This document shows, piece after piece, positions 22,689-32,677 of a DNA stretch of 46,365 nucleotides. Made by a program: the position numbers and the translations under genes. Under the pieces are notes generated by a model. That model had not been told where the DNA came from, made no database searches, and saw only the letters and a program-made list of their open reading frames with translations. Each line of letters opens with the position of its first letter. Positions within the stretch are counted from its first letter, which is position 1. The stretch spans positions 1 through 46,365 of the forward strand of contig JAGHAF010000003.1 of assembly GCA_021161675.1 (NCBI GenBank), in the 5' to 3' direction. This stretch comes from Planctomycetota bacterium (lineage in GTDB: Bacteria; Planctomycetota; Brocadiia; SM23-32).

Positions 22689-23986
22689 GCGTGATCCGGG
22701 GCCTTGCGAAAGAGAACAACGCGGTTCGTGTTGGTTCCCTTCCGGTTGTTATCCACGCCCCAGCAGTTGGCGGTCTTGGTGAACTCCTGGTCGTTTATCA
22801 GAATCAAGACCGGCTCAAGCCCCGCCCCGGCGCCACAGGGAACGACGCTCTCTTCGAGCTTGACGCGCCCGCCCCGTACTTCGCCGACCTCAAATGCGAC
22901 GTATCCGCCGGGCTTCAGGACTCTCGCCAGTTCGCCAAAGACCGTTGACATGGCCTCGCGCCACTGGTCGAGCCCCTTGGGCACAGTGAAGGAGACTTCC
23001 TGTGGGTCTATCCCGCAGAACCAGCACCGCAGCCAGTTGTCTTGTGCGTAATCAACCACGTCCAGGAACGGCGGCGAAGTGACCACCAACGACACCGATC
23101 CGGAGGGAATCCGGGCAGTTGAGGCGGCCGCGCCGGTCACCAGCATTGCCTTGCCGGCGTTCAGAGCCAGACGGCGCCTGAGCGCCCCATCGCATTGAGA
23201 CAGAAGCTGCCGGCTCTTCCTGAGAATGCGATCCGGCGCCTCCCGGCGTGGGGGCGTCTGCCCTCGTCTCTCGTTGATCTTGCGCTGAGCGTCCAGCGAC
23301 ACCGCCTGGTTGGGGGGCAGCGTGTAGACCGAGAAGAATCCGCTTGAGTGGCCTGTAAGGCGGCTGACGGCCACCATCCGAATCCAATCGTCTATGGTGT
23401 CGAAGCTCCCCTGGGCCGTCCTGGTCAGAAGATGGCGCTTGAGGGCGCATATTTCCGCCAATGTCTCCGGATGGTAGAAGACCAGCAACTCCTCCGGGTA
23501 TTCGTCATAGGCGCTGAAATCTATCGCGTCGAGGCGCTCGGCCACATCCCTGATGGTGGGCGGATTGAGCCTTGGGCGGATCAGGACGGCGCTGAGGGGG
23601 TTGATGTCACAGCCCCACGGGGTCCGTCCCATCAGGGCGGCTTCAAGGAGGGTGGTGCCCCTGCCCATGAAGGGGTCATAGACCACGTCGCCGGGGCTTG
23701 TGAGCCGTTGGATGAAGAAACGCGGGAGTTGAGGCTTGAAACATGCGCGGTACGAGACCTCATGCAGGCTGTTGGCCGCTCGCTGTCGCGAGGTCCAGAA
23801 CTCGTTGACGTAAGTATCCACTTCATGCCGCTCGCCCGATCCTTCCTTCCCGGTTACCGTCCGGACGAGGACGGTTTCCTTCCCGAACTCGCGCCACGAC
23901 AGAAGCTCGTCGGGAAGCGGCGCCGGCTCACCTTGCGCGCCGCTCCCACCGGACGAATTCCAGAGCTTGGCCTGAACGTGAGCCAT
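22553..23986 (-). CDS. Orphan site-specific DNA methyltransferase (N4/N6 amino type)
   Basis: 477 residues. Motif I (YDPFMGRGTTLLEAALMGR, about 103-121, then GCDINPLS) comes before the catalytic motif IV (TSPPF, 303-307), with a long intervening region that probably reads the target sequence. This order fits an N6-adenine or N4-cytosine methylase. ATG 23986 has GGAGGG eight bases upstream. No restriction endonuclease is adjacent, so it is an orphan. The last 45 or so residues are arginine/serine-rich and lie over the mutase gene on the other strand, suggesting the original stop was lost and the frame ran on. Confidence 0.9.
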   Translation of the reverse strand: MAHVQAKLWNSSGGSGAQGEPAPLPDELLSWREFGKETVLVRTVTGKEGSGERHEVDTYVNEFWTSRQRAANSLHEVSYRACFKPQLPRFFIQRLTSPGDVVYDPFMGRGTTLLEAALMGRTPWGCDINPLSAVLIRPRLNPPTIRDVAERLDAIDFSAYDEYPEELLVFYHPETLAEICALKRHLLTRTAQGSFDTIDDWIRMVAVSRLTGHSSGFFSVYTLPPNQAVSLDAQRKINERRGQTPPRREAPDRILRKSRQLLSQCDGALRRRLALNAGKAMLVTGAAASTARIPSGSVSLVVTSPPFLDVVDYAQDNWLRCWFCGIDPQEVSFTVPKGLDQWREAMSTVFGELARVLKPGGYVAFEVGEVRGGRVKLEESVVPCGAGAGLEPVLILINDQEFTKTANCWGVDNNRKGTNTNRVVLFRKAPDHAYRQASNRARRNSVRSRASSLVRASTSRRASGSVPDGRTQNHQSG

Positions 23987-24158
23987 CAGCGAAGCCCTCC
24001 GAGAAGCCGAAGGATTCTTGTGCCGACAGAGCCTGCTGTTCTTCGCGAATATGGCATAACCCGACGTGGTTCCCAAACAAGAGTATGTTAGTTTATGCGC
24101 CCGGGGACTGCAAACCCGCGAAGGGGCATAGCTGTTGCTCAGCGAGGACTCGCAACGT

Positions 24159-24187
24159 TTGACACGGGGCTATGCCCTGCCTATAAT
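24159..24187 (+). promoter_or_regulatory. Consensus sigma70 promoter of serA
   Basis: TTGACA (24159-24164), exactly 17 bp, then TATAAT (24182-24187). Both hexamers match consensus perfectly. Transcription would start near 24195, about 40 bp before the serA ATG. This suggests strong housekeeping expression. Confidence 0.9.
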
Positions 24188-24233
24188 CCCTCCGCTTGTG
24201 GTTTTCCCATTTCTTGAGACTAGGGAAGGGCAG

Positions 24234-25820
24234 ATGAAGAAGGTTCTGGTCGCCGACAAGGTCGCACCCGAGTGCATGGAAATCCTGGAAAAGGCGGGTC
24301 TGGACATCGAGTTCAAGCCCGGTCTTTCGGAAGAAGAACTGATGGAAGCCATCCGGGGAGTTCATGGTGTGATCTGTCGTTCGGGCGCCAGGCTCAACGC
24401 CGGCGTCCTTGAGGCAGCGGACAATCTGGAGGCGATCTGCCGGGCCGGCGTCGGCGTGGACAACATCGATGTGGATACGGCTTCAAAGAAAGGCATTGTT
24501 GTCATGAACACGCCGGGGGGCAATACCATCAGCACGGCCGAACATGCCTTCGCGCTGATGCTCGCGCTGGCCCGCAATATAGGCCCGGCCTACGTTTCTA
24601 TGCGTGAGGGGCGCTGGGACAAGAAGAAGTTCATCGGTTCGCAACTGGCCGGCAGCACGCTCGGCATCGTGGGGCTGGGGCGGATCGGCCGCTCAGTGAC
24701 GAAGCGCGCCCTCGCGTTCGGCATGACTGTTCTGGCGTATGACCCTTACCTGAGCCACGAAACCGCGGCCAAAACAGGGGCCGAGTTGGTGGATAACATG
24801 GAGGACCTCCTGAGCCGGGTGGACTACCTGACGGTCCACGTGCCGGAGAACTCTCAGACGGACGGCCTGATCGGCGCCGCCGAGATTGCGCTGATGAAAA
24901 ACGACGCGCGGGTCATCAATTGCGCCCGTGGCTCTATCGTGGATCAGCAGGCCGTGCTCGACGCCATCGAGGCGGGCCTCCTGGGCGGCGCCGCTTTCGA
25001 CGTTTACGTGCACGAGCCGCCGGACGATTACCAGTTCGCCGCAAGCGATAGGGTCCTCGCCACTCCGCACCTGGGCGCTTCCACCGAGGAAGCCCAGATT
25101 GCGGTCGCCACTCAAGCCGCCGAGCAGATGGTGGACGCGCTCCAGCGCCAATACTTCCGCAACGCGCTGAACGTCTCGCCTGTGCCGCCCGAAGACATGA
25201 AGGTCCTGGAGCCCTACTGCGAACTGGCTGCCAGCCTGGGGCTGCTGGTCGCGCAGCTCAACCGGGGCCGGCCCGAGTCGATAGAAGTCTCCTGCCGGGG
25301 GGATATCGCCCAGAGGAACATCGATCCCATTGTAACTTACGGCGCCGTGGGCGTGCTTCGACACATGCTTGGCAGCACTGTTAACATGGTCAGCGCGTCC
25401 TACGTAGCCGAGGAGCGCGGGATTCATGTTACCAGCAGCTCGACCATGGGCCAGGACGCGGGCTTCACCGATCTGGTGGAAGTCAAGCTCGTCTCCGACG
25501 TGGGAGCCATCCAGGCGGCGGGCACGATCTTCGGCAGGAAATATCCCCGCATTGTTCGGATCGGTGACTACTACGTCGAAGTCATACCCGCGGGACACAT
25601 CCTGGTAACTTACGCGGAAGACGTGCCGGGCCTGATCGGCAGCGTCGGCAGCATTCTTGCTGAAGGTTGCGTCAACATCGCCCGGATGGGATTCGGACGG
25701 GAAGAGGCGGGCGGCAGCGCTATCCTGGCGCTGAACCTGGACAGCGCCCCCGATGAGGAAACCATCCAGCGGATACGGGACGTGGACGTCGTAAGAGAGG
25801 TCATGCTGGTAAGGCTCTGA
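24234..25820 (+). CDS. serA: D-3-phosphoglycerate dehydrogenase
   Basis: 528 residues, the long form of the enzyme that oxidises 3-phosphoglycerate with NAD to start serine synthesis. Rossmann loop VGLGRIGRSV; catalytic Arg in NCARGSIVD, Glu in VHEPP and His in TPHLGAST. An allosteric substrate-binding domain follows (about 325-450), and a C-terminal ACT domain (GHILVTYAEDVPGLIGSVGS) for serine feedback. The start is ATG 24234 with AAGGG upstream; the longer upstream frame runs through the promoter and cannot be translated. Serine feeds one-carbon units into folate, which suits the neighbouring genes. Confidence 0.96.
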   Translation: MKKVLVADKVAPECMEILEKAGLDIEFKPGLSEEELMEAIRGVHGVICRSGARLNAGVLEAADNLEAICRAGVGVDNIDVDTASKKGIVVMNTPGGNTISTAEHAFALMLALARNIGPAYVSMREGRWDKKKFIGSQLAGSTLGIVGLGRIGRSVTKRALAFGMTVLAYDPYLSHETAAKTGAELVDNMEDLLSRVDYLTVHVPENSQTDGLIGAAEIALMKNDARVINCARGSIVDQQAVLDAIEAGLLGGAAFDVYVHEPPDDYQFAASDRVLATPHLGASTEEAQIAVATQAAEQMVDALQRQYFRNALNVSPVPPEDMKVLEPYCELAASLGLLVAQLNRGRPESIEVSCRGDIAQRNIDPIVTYGAVGVLRHMLGSTVNMVSASYVAEERGIHVTSSSTMGQDAGFTDLVEVKLVSDVGAIQAAGTIFGRKYPRIVRIGDYYVEVIPAGHILVTYAEDVPGLIGSVGSILAEGCVNIARMGFGREEAGGSAILALNLDSAPDEETIQRIRDVDVVREVMLVRL

Positions 25821-25825
25821 AGAAA

Positions 25826-25847
25826 GGCGCCGGGCCGTCCCGGCGCC
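25826..25847 (+). terminator. Perfect hairpin after serA
   Basis: GGCGCCGGG (25826-25834) pairs with CCCGGCGCC (25839-25847) around a CCGT loop, five bases after the serA stop. There is no T-tract, so it may be a weak terminator or a transcript-stabilising stem. Confidence 0.5.
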
Positions 25848-25857
25848 GCCCGAGAGT

Positions 25858-25886
25858 TTGCCCCGCACGGCGCGAGAGCGTATAAT
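25858..25886 (+). promoter_or_regulatory. Promoter of the nfeD-floA operon
   Basis: TTGCCC (25858-25863), a 17-bp spacer and TATAAT (25881-25886). The start point near 25893 lies before the chosen GTG at 25927 and rules out longer upstream starts. Confidence 0.75.
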
Positions 25887-25926
25887 CGCTTTCAAGGTAG
25901 TACGCCCCTTTCGGGGAGATTTGTCT

Positions 25927-27417
25927 GTGGGCAATACCGCACCAGGCGTTCTGGGGGTGCGACGTGTTATGGCCGCCGTCTGTTTTGCTGCGATGGCGCT
26001 GCTGTGCTTCTCGTCCTCCGCCAGCGCGCAGGAGAAGCCCGAAGCCTGTATCCTGCGCCTCGACAGTATGATCACCGAAGCCTACGCCAGGGCCGTAATG
26101 CGCTACGTCAAGAAGGCGGAGGGGGAGGGGATAAAGACGTTCATCCTGGAGCTTGATACCCCCGGGGGTTATCTTGCCCCCTCGATGGAACTCTCAGACT
26201 TCATCTTGCGGCGCGAGGACATTGACGTTATCGCCTACGTGAACGACGAGGCATACAGCGGCGGCACGATGGTCGCGCTGGCCTGCAAGGCGATTTACAT
26301 CGACAAGACCACCGGCCGGATGGGAGACGCGGCCCCCGTTGGGCCGACCGGACAGATAATCGGCGAGAAGATGCAGGCCCCCGTCCGGCTGACCATGGGC
26401 GGTTACGCCAAGGCGCGGGGATACCCGGAGGCGCTCGTCAAGGCCATGGTCACCAAAGAGATCGAGGTCTACCGGGTGACGCTGCGCGATGATCCTACTC
26501 CACAATTCATGACGGGCGCGAAAATCCGTTCGATGAGCGCAGAGGAGCAAGAAAGCATCCTCACCAAGGAAATTATTGTCCCTGCCGGCAGGCTGTTCGC
26601 AATGGACGCCGAGATGGCGGTGGAATACGGCTTTGCGCGCCAGGCGGTGCGCAGCAAGCAGCAGCTTTACGACCTGCTGGGGCTCAGAGCCGAGCGCGTG
26701 CGGCGCGAATACCTGACCGGCTCTGAGAAAGCGCTGACTATCCTGGATATGTTCACTCCCCTCCTCATTGCCGCGGGGTTGGCGCTGCTCTACCTGGAGC
26801 TGCTTCACCCCGGATTGGGATTGCCGGGCATATTGGGATTGGGTTGCTTCGTGGTGTTCTTCCTCGTAAAGTGGACGTTGCATTACGCGCACATGCTGGA
26901 GATGGTGCTTTTCATCGCCGGTGTTGTGCTGCTCTTGCTGGAGATATTCATCATCCCCGGCTTCGGGTTGGCGGGCGGATTGGGATTGGGGCTGTTGTTC
27001 GTGAGCCTTGTGCTGGCGTTTCAGCAGTTCGCCATTCCCCGGACGGGCTCTGAGTTCAGAGTCTTCCAATGGAACTTGCTCAAGGTGACGGGCTCATTGC
27101 TGGCGTCCGCGGCGCTCATAGCGGTGTTGGTGCGGTTTATGCCGTCCATACCTGTGCTGCAAAGACTGGTGAATCGAAGAACGATGGCGACGGTCTTCGC
27201 GAGCGAGGGCCTGGAGCGGCACATACCGGACCTGGCGCACATGGTGGGCAAGTCCGGCGTGGCGCTGACCACCCTCAGGCCCGCCGGGCGGGCTGAGTTT
27301 CGGGGCGTACGCCTGGACGTCGTCACGGAAGGCGACTTCATCGAGAAGGGCGAGCGCGTGCAGGTCCTGGCCGTGCATGGCAGCCGGATCGTGGTAGGAC
27401 GGCACGAGGAGTTCTAA
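25927..27417 (+). CDS. NfeD-type membrane serine protease (long form)
   Basis: 496 residues. A signal-like helix (VMAAVCFAAMALLCFSSSAS) ends near an AQE cleavage site. A ClpP-like domain follows at about 40-245, with LELDTPGGYLAPSMELSDFI and the serine nucleophile in EAYSGGTMVALAC. Then come several membrane helices (about 275-395) and a C-terminal OB-fold NfeD domain (about 420-495, LRPAGRAEFRGVRLDVVTEG). Members cleave stomatin/flotillin partners near their hydrophobic end. GTG 25927 has GGGGAG eight bases upstream; ATG 25969 is a less likely start. It is followed by the short nfeD and floA, the classical arrangement. Confidence 0.92.
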   Translation: MGNTAPGVLGVRRVMAAVCFAAMALLCFSSSASAQEKPEACILRLDSMITEAYARAVMRYVKKAEGEGIKTFILELDTPGGYLAPSMELSDFILRREDIDVIAYVNDEAYSGGTMVALACKAIYIDKTTGRMGDAAPVGPTGQIIGEKMQAPVRLTMGGYAKARGYPEALVKAMVTKEIEVYRVTLRDDPTPQFMTGAKIRSMSAEEQESILTKEIIVPAGRLFAMDAEMAVEYGFARQAVRSKQQLYDLLGLRAERVRREYLTGSEKALTILDMFTPLLIAAGLALLYLELLHPGLGLPGILGLGCFVVFFLVKWTLHYAHMLEMVLFIAGVVLLLLEIFIIPGFGLAGGLGLGLLFVSLVLAFQQFAIPRTGSEFRVFQWNLLKVTGSLLASAALIAVLVRFMPSIPVLQRLVNRRTMATVFASEGLERHIPDLAHMVGKSGVALTTLRPAGRAEFRGVRLDVVTEGDFIEKGERVQVLAVHGSRIVVGRHEEF

Positions 27418-27431
27418 GCAGTGGAGGAACC

Positions 27432-27893
27432 ATGACGCAACTGAACGTTATCATTATTCTGTACGTGCTCGGCCTGCTGGCCATCGTCGTGGAGCTGTTC
27501 ATCCCCGGCATCATCGTCGGGACGCTGGGATTTTTGGCAATCGTGGCCAGCATCGTCTATGCCCTGTCGGTGGGGCGCACGTGGATGGCCATCGCAATGA
27601 TAACCTGTTCGGTGCTGCTGACGCCCGTTTTTTTCATGCTCTGGAAAGGTGTGCTGGTGAAGTACTTCGCCAATACCAGGGTCCAGAGCGACTATCGGCC
27701 CTCCAGCACTGTCAGCGAGGACCTGGAGGGGTTGGAGGGGGTCGCCGTGACGCCGCTGCACCCGAGCGGCATCGCCAGGCTCAACGAGAAACGCTACGAC
27801 GTGGTCACCGAGGGAGAGATGCTCGAAAAGGGCACTCCCATCGTCGTAACCGACGTCTCGGGCAACCGGATCGTCGTGCGCCGCGTGGAATAA
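27432..27893 (+). CDS. Short NfeD-family protein
   Basis: 153 residues with two or three membrane helices in the first 75 residues (VIIILYVLGLLAIVVELFIP) and a C-terminal OB-fold NfeD domain at about 95-152 (GLEGVAVTPLHPSGIARLNE, then VVTEGEMLEKGTPI). It lacks the protease domain. Such proteins work with flotillin in membrane organisation. It lies 14 bp after the long nfeD and 85 bp before floA. Confidence 0.9.
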   Translation: MTQLNVIIILYVLGLLAIVVELFIPGIIVGTLGFLAIVASIVYALSVGRTWMAIAMITCSVLLTPVFFMLWKGVLVKYFANTRVQSDYRPSSTVSEDLEGLEGVAVTPLHPSGIARLNEKRYDVVTEGEMLEKGTPIVVTDVSGNRIVVRRVE

Positions 27894-27978
27894 CGCCGCG
27901 GCGGGTTGGCGAAGACGCCGGCGTGTGATATCCTGTGTAGTCGAGATGAGCAATACATTCTCACATTTGGAGGAGTGA

Positions 27979-29016
27979 ATGATGCTGGCATTACTGGCCC
28001 AAGAAGGCGGCGCCGCATTCGTCACCATGCTTGTGATTGTGGTCGTCGTCATAGGATTGACGGCCCTGGTCTTCGCCTTCAACTACGGGACGTTGTGGCT
28101 AAAGGCATTGCTTGCGGGCGCGCACGTAGGCATCTTCGAGATAATCGGGATGCGGCTGCGAGGCGTTAACCCGCGCGTAATCGTGGACAGCAGGATCATG
28201 GTCACCAAGGCCGGCATGCCGGTGAAGACCGTGGAGCTGGAAACCCATTACCTGGCCGGCGGCAACGTGATCAGCGTCGTGCGGGCGCTTATCGCGGCGA
28301 GCAAGGCCAGGATGGACCTGACCTTCAACCAGGCCTGCGCCATTGATCTGGCCGGTAGGAACGTGCTGGAGGCGGTCCGCACCAGTGTGAACCCCAAGGT
28401 TATTGATTGCCCCGAGCCAGTTGGTGGACGGGACACCGTGGCCGCAGTGGCCAGGGACGGCATCCAGCTCCGGGCGAAGGCGCGCGTAACCGTGCGTGCG
28501 AACCTGGAGCGCCTCGTCGGCGGCGCCACCGAGGAGACGATCATCGCCCGTGTGGGTGAGGGCATCGTCACCACCATCGGTTCCTCGGAAACCTACAAGG
28601 TGGTGCTGGAGAACCCGGATATCATCTCCCGCCGCGTGTTAGAGAAGGGACTTGACGCGGGCACGGCCTTCGAGATCGTTTCGATTGACATTGCGGACGT
28701 AGACGTCGGGGAGAACATCGGGGCCAAGCTGCAGGCCGATCAGGCCGAGGCCGACAAACGCGTGGCGCAGGCCCTGGCCGAAAGACGGCGCGCAATGGCC
28801 GTCGCGCGCGAGCAGGAGATGTCCGCCCTGGTCGCTGAGAACCGCGCCAAGGTCGTCCTGGCCGAGGCCGAAGTCCCCAAGGCCATCGCCCAGGCGTTCC
28901 GCGAGGGCAACCTGGGAATCATGGATTATTACGCGCTGAAGAACATCCAGGCCGACACCGGCATGCGCAAGGCCATCGGCGGCGGGGCAGAGCAGGGCGA
29001 CTCGTCCTCCGGCTGA
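27979..29016 (+). CDS. floA: Flotillin-like protein FloA
   Basis: 345 residues of the FloA/YqfA family. The N-terminal membrane hairpin lies at about 12-55. The SPFH-like body contains [20 protein letters not shown], then [17 protein letters not shown] and [21 protein letters not shown] coiled coil of Ala/Glu repeats runs about 250-310, ending with [18 protein letters not shown]. It scaffolds membrane microdomains. GGAGG lies just before the ATGATG start. The genomic order long nfeD, short nfeD, floA matches other bacteria, so the call is firm. Confidence 0.95.
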   Translation: MMLALLAQEGGAAFVTMLVIVVVVIGLTALVFAFNYGTLWLKALLAGAHVGIFEIIGMRLRGVNPRVIVDSRIMVTKAGMPVKTVELETHYLAGGNVISVVRALIAASKARMDLTFNQACAIDLAGRNVLEAVRTSVNPKVIDCPEPVGGRDTVAAVARDGIQLRAKARVTVRANLERLVGGATEETIIARVGEGIVTTIGSSETYKVVLENPDIISRRVLEKGLDAGTAFEIVSIDIADVDVGENIGAKLQADQAEADKRVAQALAERRRAMAVAREQEMSALVAENRAKVVLAEAEVPKAIAQAFREGNLGIMDYYALKNIQADTGMRKAIGGGAEQGDSSSG

Positions 29017-29037
29017 ACCGTTTAAGGTGGAGTTGCC

Positions 29038-32001
29038 ATGCGCCGCACAAGGAAAAAACTGGACGACCAGCAGGTTCGCGCGCTCGCCAGGAAGGCGCTG
29101 GGCAGGATCGCCGCCTCTGATGATCCCGCCGCCATGGCCTCCCGTGCGCTGGCGCAGCTTTCCCCTGCTCAGGTTCGACAGTTCCTGGTGGAGATATCCA
29201 CCACCGCCGCCGAGCGGATCACCCATGCCGTCCTGAGCGCCGCCCTCAACTCTGGGGACGAGGCGCTGGCCCGGTTGGCCACCGAGTTAGTGGTGGACCT
29301 GAACGAGACGGCGACCGGGCAGGACCTGCTCAGGAAGGCGTTCGAGGCGGCAGACCCCGCATTGCGTCGTCGGGCCGTCGAGGCGCTGGAGAGTTTTACA
29401 GACCCGCAGCTCCTCTCCTTGCTAGGCCGGGCTCTGAGCGACAGCGCCACGGCGGTGCGGCGCAGCGCCACCGATACGTTTGGGATCATCATCGGGACGC
29501 CTGGCCACCGGCTGCGAGAGGGGATCGTAGATCGCCTGAGCGATCCGGAGAGCGAACTGGCCCGCGCGATCATCAGCAACGACGACACCCTGGTGCGCAG
29601 GCAGGTCGTCCAATCCCTGGCCTACGGCCAGACGGACCAGGCGCTGCCCACGCTTGAAAGGCTGGCGCACGATTCGGATCAGGAGGTGCGCGAAGAACTG
29701 GTTCTGACCCTGGCCGCGAGCGGCTCCCAGGCCGCCGTTGCGCTGATGGGCAAGATGCTCTCAGACCCCAGCGAACGGGTCGCCTCCACGGCGTTGGACA
29801 TGCTGGCTGCGACGCTGGGCGCGGCATCCCCGGACTTTCTCCAATACCTGGGGAAGGCCCTGGATCACCCCACGGTCGAAGTGCGCCGGCACGCCGCCCT
29901 CATGCTGAGCCCATACCCGCCGTCGAAGATAAAGGGAATCTTGCAGAAGGCGGCAGATGACAGCGACTTCGAGGTTTCCCTTTACGCGGGAGAGATGCTC
30001 CGCAAACTTGGCGGCACAGAAGGCATCGCGTGGGTGGCCGAGGAGATGCAGGGTCAAATCGCCGGCCATCGAACGCAGACAATCTGGGAGGCGGCGAACA
30101 TCGCACATGAAACCGGCCGGGCCGCCGGCGAAACTCAGGAAAGAATCAACCAGATGCTGCCGCTCATCGAGCAAACGCTCGAAAACGGCGCTTCCTCCGA
30201 GAAGGTGCACGCGCTCAACGAACTATCCTCCCTGGTGGACATCCGGGATTCCAGCGCCATGCAGGCGGCCCTTTATGATCGTGACGCCTCCGTGCGAAGC
30301 CGGGCGGCGGAAACCCTTTCCTATACTCGAGATGCGGGGCTCCTCGTAGAACTGCTGCACACGCACGAGGATGCCATGGTGCGCCGCCGGGCCATCGAGG
30401 CGCTCTCCAGCAATCCCGGAGGGCCCGCTCAGAAGGGGCGCCTGGCGACTTCGGTGACCTTCACGTCGCAGCGCACGGCCGGGGTGGAACTGTTCAGCCA
30501 TTTCCTGGCCGCGCTTAATGACCCGGACACCGACGTGCAACAGTCTGCTTGCGAGGCCATCAGAGACACCGTCCGCAGGGGCCGGCTCCTGCCCGTGCGC
30601 CGAACTCTGCAAGAGCTTAGCGATCTGGTCGAGAGCGAGGATACGTCGGCGCTCCTCACGGACGACGCAGAATATGCCATGGAGATGGTTCAGGGCCTCC
30701 ACGCAAACGATTTGCTCGTGCAGGGGGTGCAGGAAGCGCTTGACTGGCGCAAGACGGTGGCCCGCGAGGCGCACTCCGTGCGCCGGGAACCGGGCAGCGG
30801 GGCCATCACTGTGAAGGGCGTGGGCGGCGAGGCCGTCGAACGATGGAGCGAGAACTACCATCTGGATGCCGCCCAGGCAGAGGAGCTTCAACGGGCGGCT
30901 TCGGACGGCTCGCCGCTGGGCGAAGCTGTCTCGGGAAAAGTGCTCATCGGCCTGGCGAAAGACCTGGGCGCCGCGTTGCGCTGCGTCGCATCCGCGGCCC
31001 GGGCCATCCACATGATCGGCCAGGAGGGTAACGAGGAGGAGCTTCAGAACTGGGCTACGGCGGTTTCTTCCGGCCCAGAATTGGATTGGGGAGACTCCGC
31101 CCGGGTTCGCAGCGTCATCCGCCTGCGGCGGCAGGCGTGGCTGGAGGCCATGCGCGCACGGGCCTCCTTCGACCCGGAGCCCGACTGGGCTTTCCTCGAT
31201 GAATTGCGGGACGATGATGACGACTGGGTGAAGATGATCGCCCTGGCCGCACAGGAAGAAGTCCGTCCGGGATCTGTTACGCCGGAAGCGATGAAGGCGC
31301 TGTGCCGGCGCCATGAGGGGGAGCGGGATTTCGCCGAGCCCGTGGCGCATCTCGGCCTTTTGCTCCTGAAGGCGGGAGCAGCGGAGGGCGTCGGTTACCT
31401 GCGCGCGGGCCTCTCGGCGGCGGGTCTGGGGCTGCGATTGGAGTTGGCCCACGTAGTCGCCGGCGCTGCGCAGGAGGAGGCCGTAGGCCGGCTCCTGCTC
31501 GATGAGATAGAAGGGCGCCGCTGCGAGAGTCCGGCGGACGTCTGTCTGGCCATGGGCGCTCGAGGCGCCGGGCTCGACACGGGCGACGTGGAACGGGAGG
31601 CGACGCCGGAGGCGCCGGAGATGCGCTGCGCCTTGCTCGGGCTGCGGGCCATGGGCAATGACGCCGAGGCGGCCGAAGAGCTCGAGGGACTGCTCAGGAG
31701 CGGCACGGCCGAAGAGCGGTATCTCAGCGCATCCTACCTGGGGCTGGCGCGCGTGTGGACGGCCACGCTGATGTACTCGAGCGTGCGGGGCCAGGGAAGC
31801 TCCTATTCTTTGCAGTTGCTATGCTCGGCGAACCTGGTGCGGCGCGGGCACTCAGACGGGCTTTTGTGGTTCGAAAAGATCGCCCGCTCCGTCTCGGGCC
31901 GCGCCCAGGCGGAAAGGGTCACGCACATGGGCCTCGCGATCCAGGACGTGATCCCTGTGATGCTGCAGTGCCAGGAAGTGAACGCTGGCCGATTCGTTTA
32001 G
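29038..32001 (+). CDS. Large HEAT-repeat protein
   Basis: 987 residues, soluble, with no signal peptide. Residues about 20-500 are helical HEAT repeats, for example LATELVVDLNETATGQDLLR, LLGRALSDSATAVRRSATDT, LAHDSDQEVREELVLTLAAS and LDHPTVEVRRHAALMLSPY. The C-terminal half is still helical but more divergent (VSGKVLIGLAKDLGAALRCV, then DELRDDDDDWVKMIALAAQE). No catalytic motif is visible, so it is probably a scaffold. It starts 21 bp after floA and stays in the same operon, which suggests it works at flotillin-rich membrane; that is inference. Confidence 0.88.
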   Translation: MRRTRKKLDDQQVRALARKALGRIAASDDPAAMASRALAQLSPAQVRQFLVEISTTAAERITHAVLSAALNSGDEALARLATELVVDLNETATGQDLLRKAFEAADPALRRRAVEALESFTDPQLLSLLGRALSDSATAVRRSATDTFGIIIGTPGHRLREGIVDRLSDPESELARAIISNDDTLVRRQVVQSLAYGQTDQALPTLERLAHDSDQEVREELVLTLAASGSQAAVALMGKMLSDPSERVASTALDMLAATLGAASPDFLQYLGKALDHPTVEVRRHAALMLSPYPPSKIKGILQKAADDSDFEVSLYAGEMLRKLGGTEGIAWVAEEMQGQIAGHRTQTIWEAANIAHETGRAAGETQERINQMLPLIEQTLENGASSEKVHALNELSSLVDIRDSSAMQAALYDRDASVRSRAAETLSYTRDAGLLVELLHTHEDAMVRRRAIEALSSNPGGPAQKGRLATSVTFTSQRTAGVELFSHFLAALNDPDTDVQQSACEAIRDTVRRGRLLPVRRTLQELSDLVESEDTSALLTDDAEYAMEMVQGLHANDLLVQGVQEALDWRKTVAREAHSVRREPGSGAITVKGVGGEAVERWSENYHLDAAQAEELQRAASDGSPLGEAVSGKVLIGLAKDLGAALRCVASAARAIHMIGQEGNEEELQNWATAVSSGPELDWGDSARVRSVIRLRRQAWLEAMRARASFDPEPDWAFLDELRDDDDDWVKMIALAAQEEVRPGSVTPEAMKALCRRHEGERDFAEPVAHLGLLLLKAGAAEGVGYLRAGLSAAGLGLRLELAHVVAGAAQEEAVGRLLLDEIEGRRCESPADVCLAMGARGAGLDTGDVEREATPEAPEMRCALLGLRAMGNDAEAAEELEGLLRSGTAEERYLSASYLGLARVWTATLMYSSVRGQGSSYSLQLLCSANLVRRGHSDGLLWFEKIARSVSGRAQAERVTHMGLAIQDVIPVMLQCQEVNAGRFV

Positions 32002-32040
32002 AGCCCGGATGGTATAGGGCCTGATTGGGAGATGGAATAG

Positions 32041-32628
32041 ATGAATGGCATAGGATCCCTTATAGTAGTAGCCTTCGTGGTAATGGCCATCTTTTCCGCT
32101 ATCAGGAAAGCTCTCGAAAAGGCTGCGGAGCAAGGCGGCGCCCGGGCCGAAACGAAGGAGGACTACGAGGCCACTGCGAGGCAGATACAGGATTTCTTGC
32201 AGAGCATCGGCAAGCCAGTCCCCCAGGAAGCACCCGAGGCGCAGGTGGGCGCCCGTCCCGCGCAGCGGCAGGCTGCAAGAGAAGCCTTATCGCCCGTGCA
32301 GCCGGACGTGTTTGTCCACCCGGGGCAGCCCGTGCCTCCGGAGGCGCTCGAAGCTGCCGTTCCGACATCGCACACGACGCCGGTGGCCCCTCCGCCCTTG
32401 GATCCCAAGGAGCAGAAGAAGACTCGCCGTCCGCCGCGGCAGACACGCAGGGCCAGGCGAAGCGCCCCACCAAGGCCCGTTCGGAAGCAAGTATCCGGCA
32501 AGTCGGCCACGCCGCTCAAGGGTGGCAAGTACAGCCTGAAGGAGGCCGTTATCTGGTCGGAGATACTGGGGCCGCCGGTCTGTATGCGCAGCTCCCGGCA
32601 TCACCTCCCGCCGACGGCCGGGAAATAG
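32041..32628 (+). CDS. Small membrane-anchored proline-rich protein
   Basis: 195 residues with one N-terminal helix (IGSLIVVAFVVMAIFSAI), a short acidic helical stretch (about 35-58), a Pro/Ala/Arg-rich disordered middle and a conserved-looking C-terminal block, LKEAVIWSEILGPPVCMR. The WSEILGPP motif recurs at the C-terminus of small anchored proteins in planctomycete-type genomes as I recall them. Function is unknown. It lies 39 bp after the HEAT gene, in operon order. Confidence 0.75.
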   Translation: MNGIGSLIVVAFVVMAIFSAIRKALEKAAEQGGARAETKEDYEATARQIQDFLQSIGKPVPQEAPEAQVGARPAQRQAAREALSPVQPDVFVHPGQPVPPEALEAAVPTSHTTPVAPPPLDPKEQKKTRRPPRQTRRARRSAPPRPVRKQVSGKSATPLKGGKYSLKEAVIWSEILGPPVCMRSSRHHLPPTAGK

Positions 32629-32677
32629 CGCGGATCAATTGCGCGCGCCCCAAATCCGCACAGCGAGCGATGACGCC

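Noticed and set aside
25858..25926. A longer N-terminus for the nfeD protease from 25858
   Set aside because: This would start inside a TTGCCC-N17-TATAAT promoter, so the transcript begins after it.
24693..26075. A 460-codon minus-strand frame
   Set aside because: It is antisense to serA and crosses the nfeD promoter; amino acid content is that of a shadow frame.
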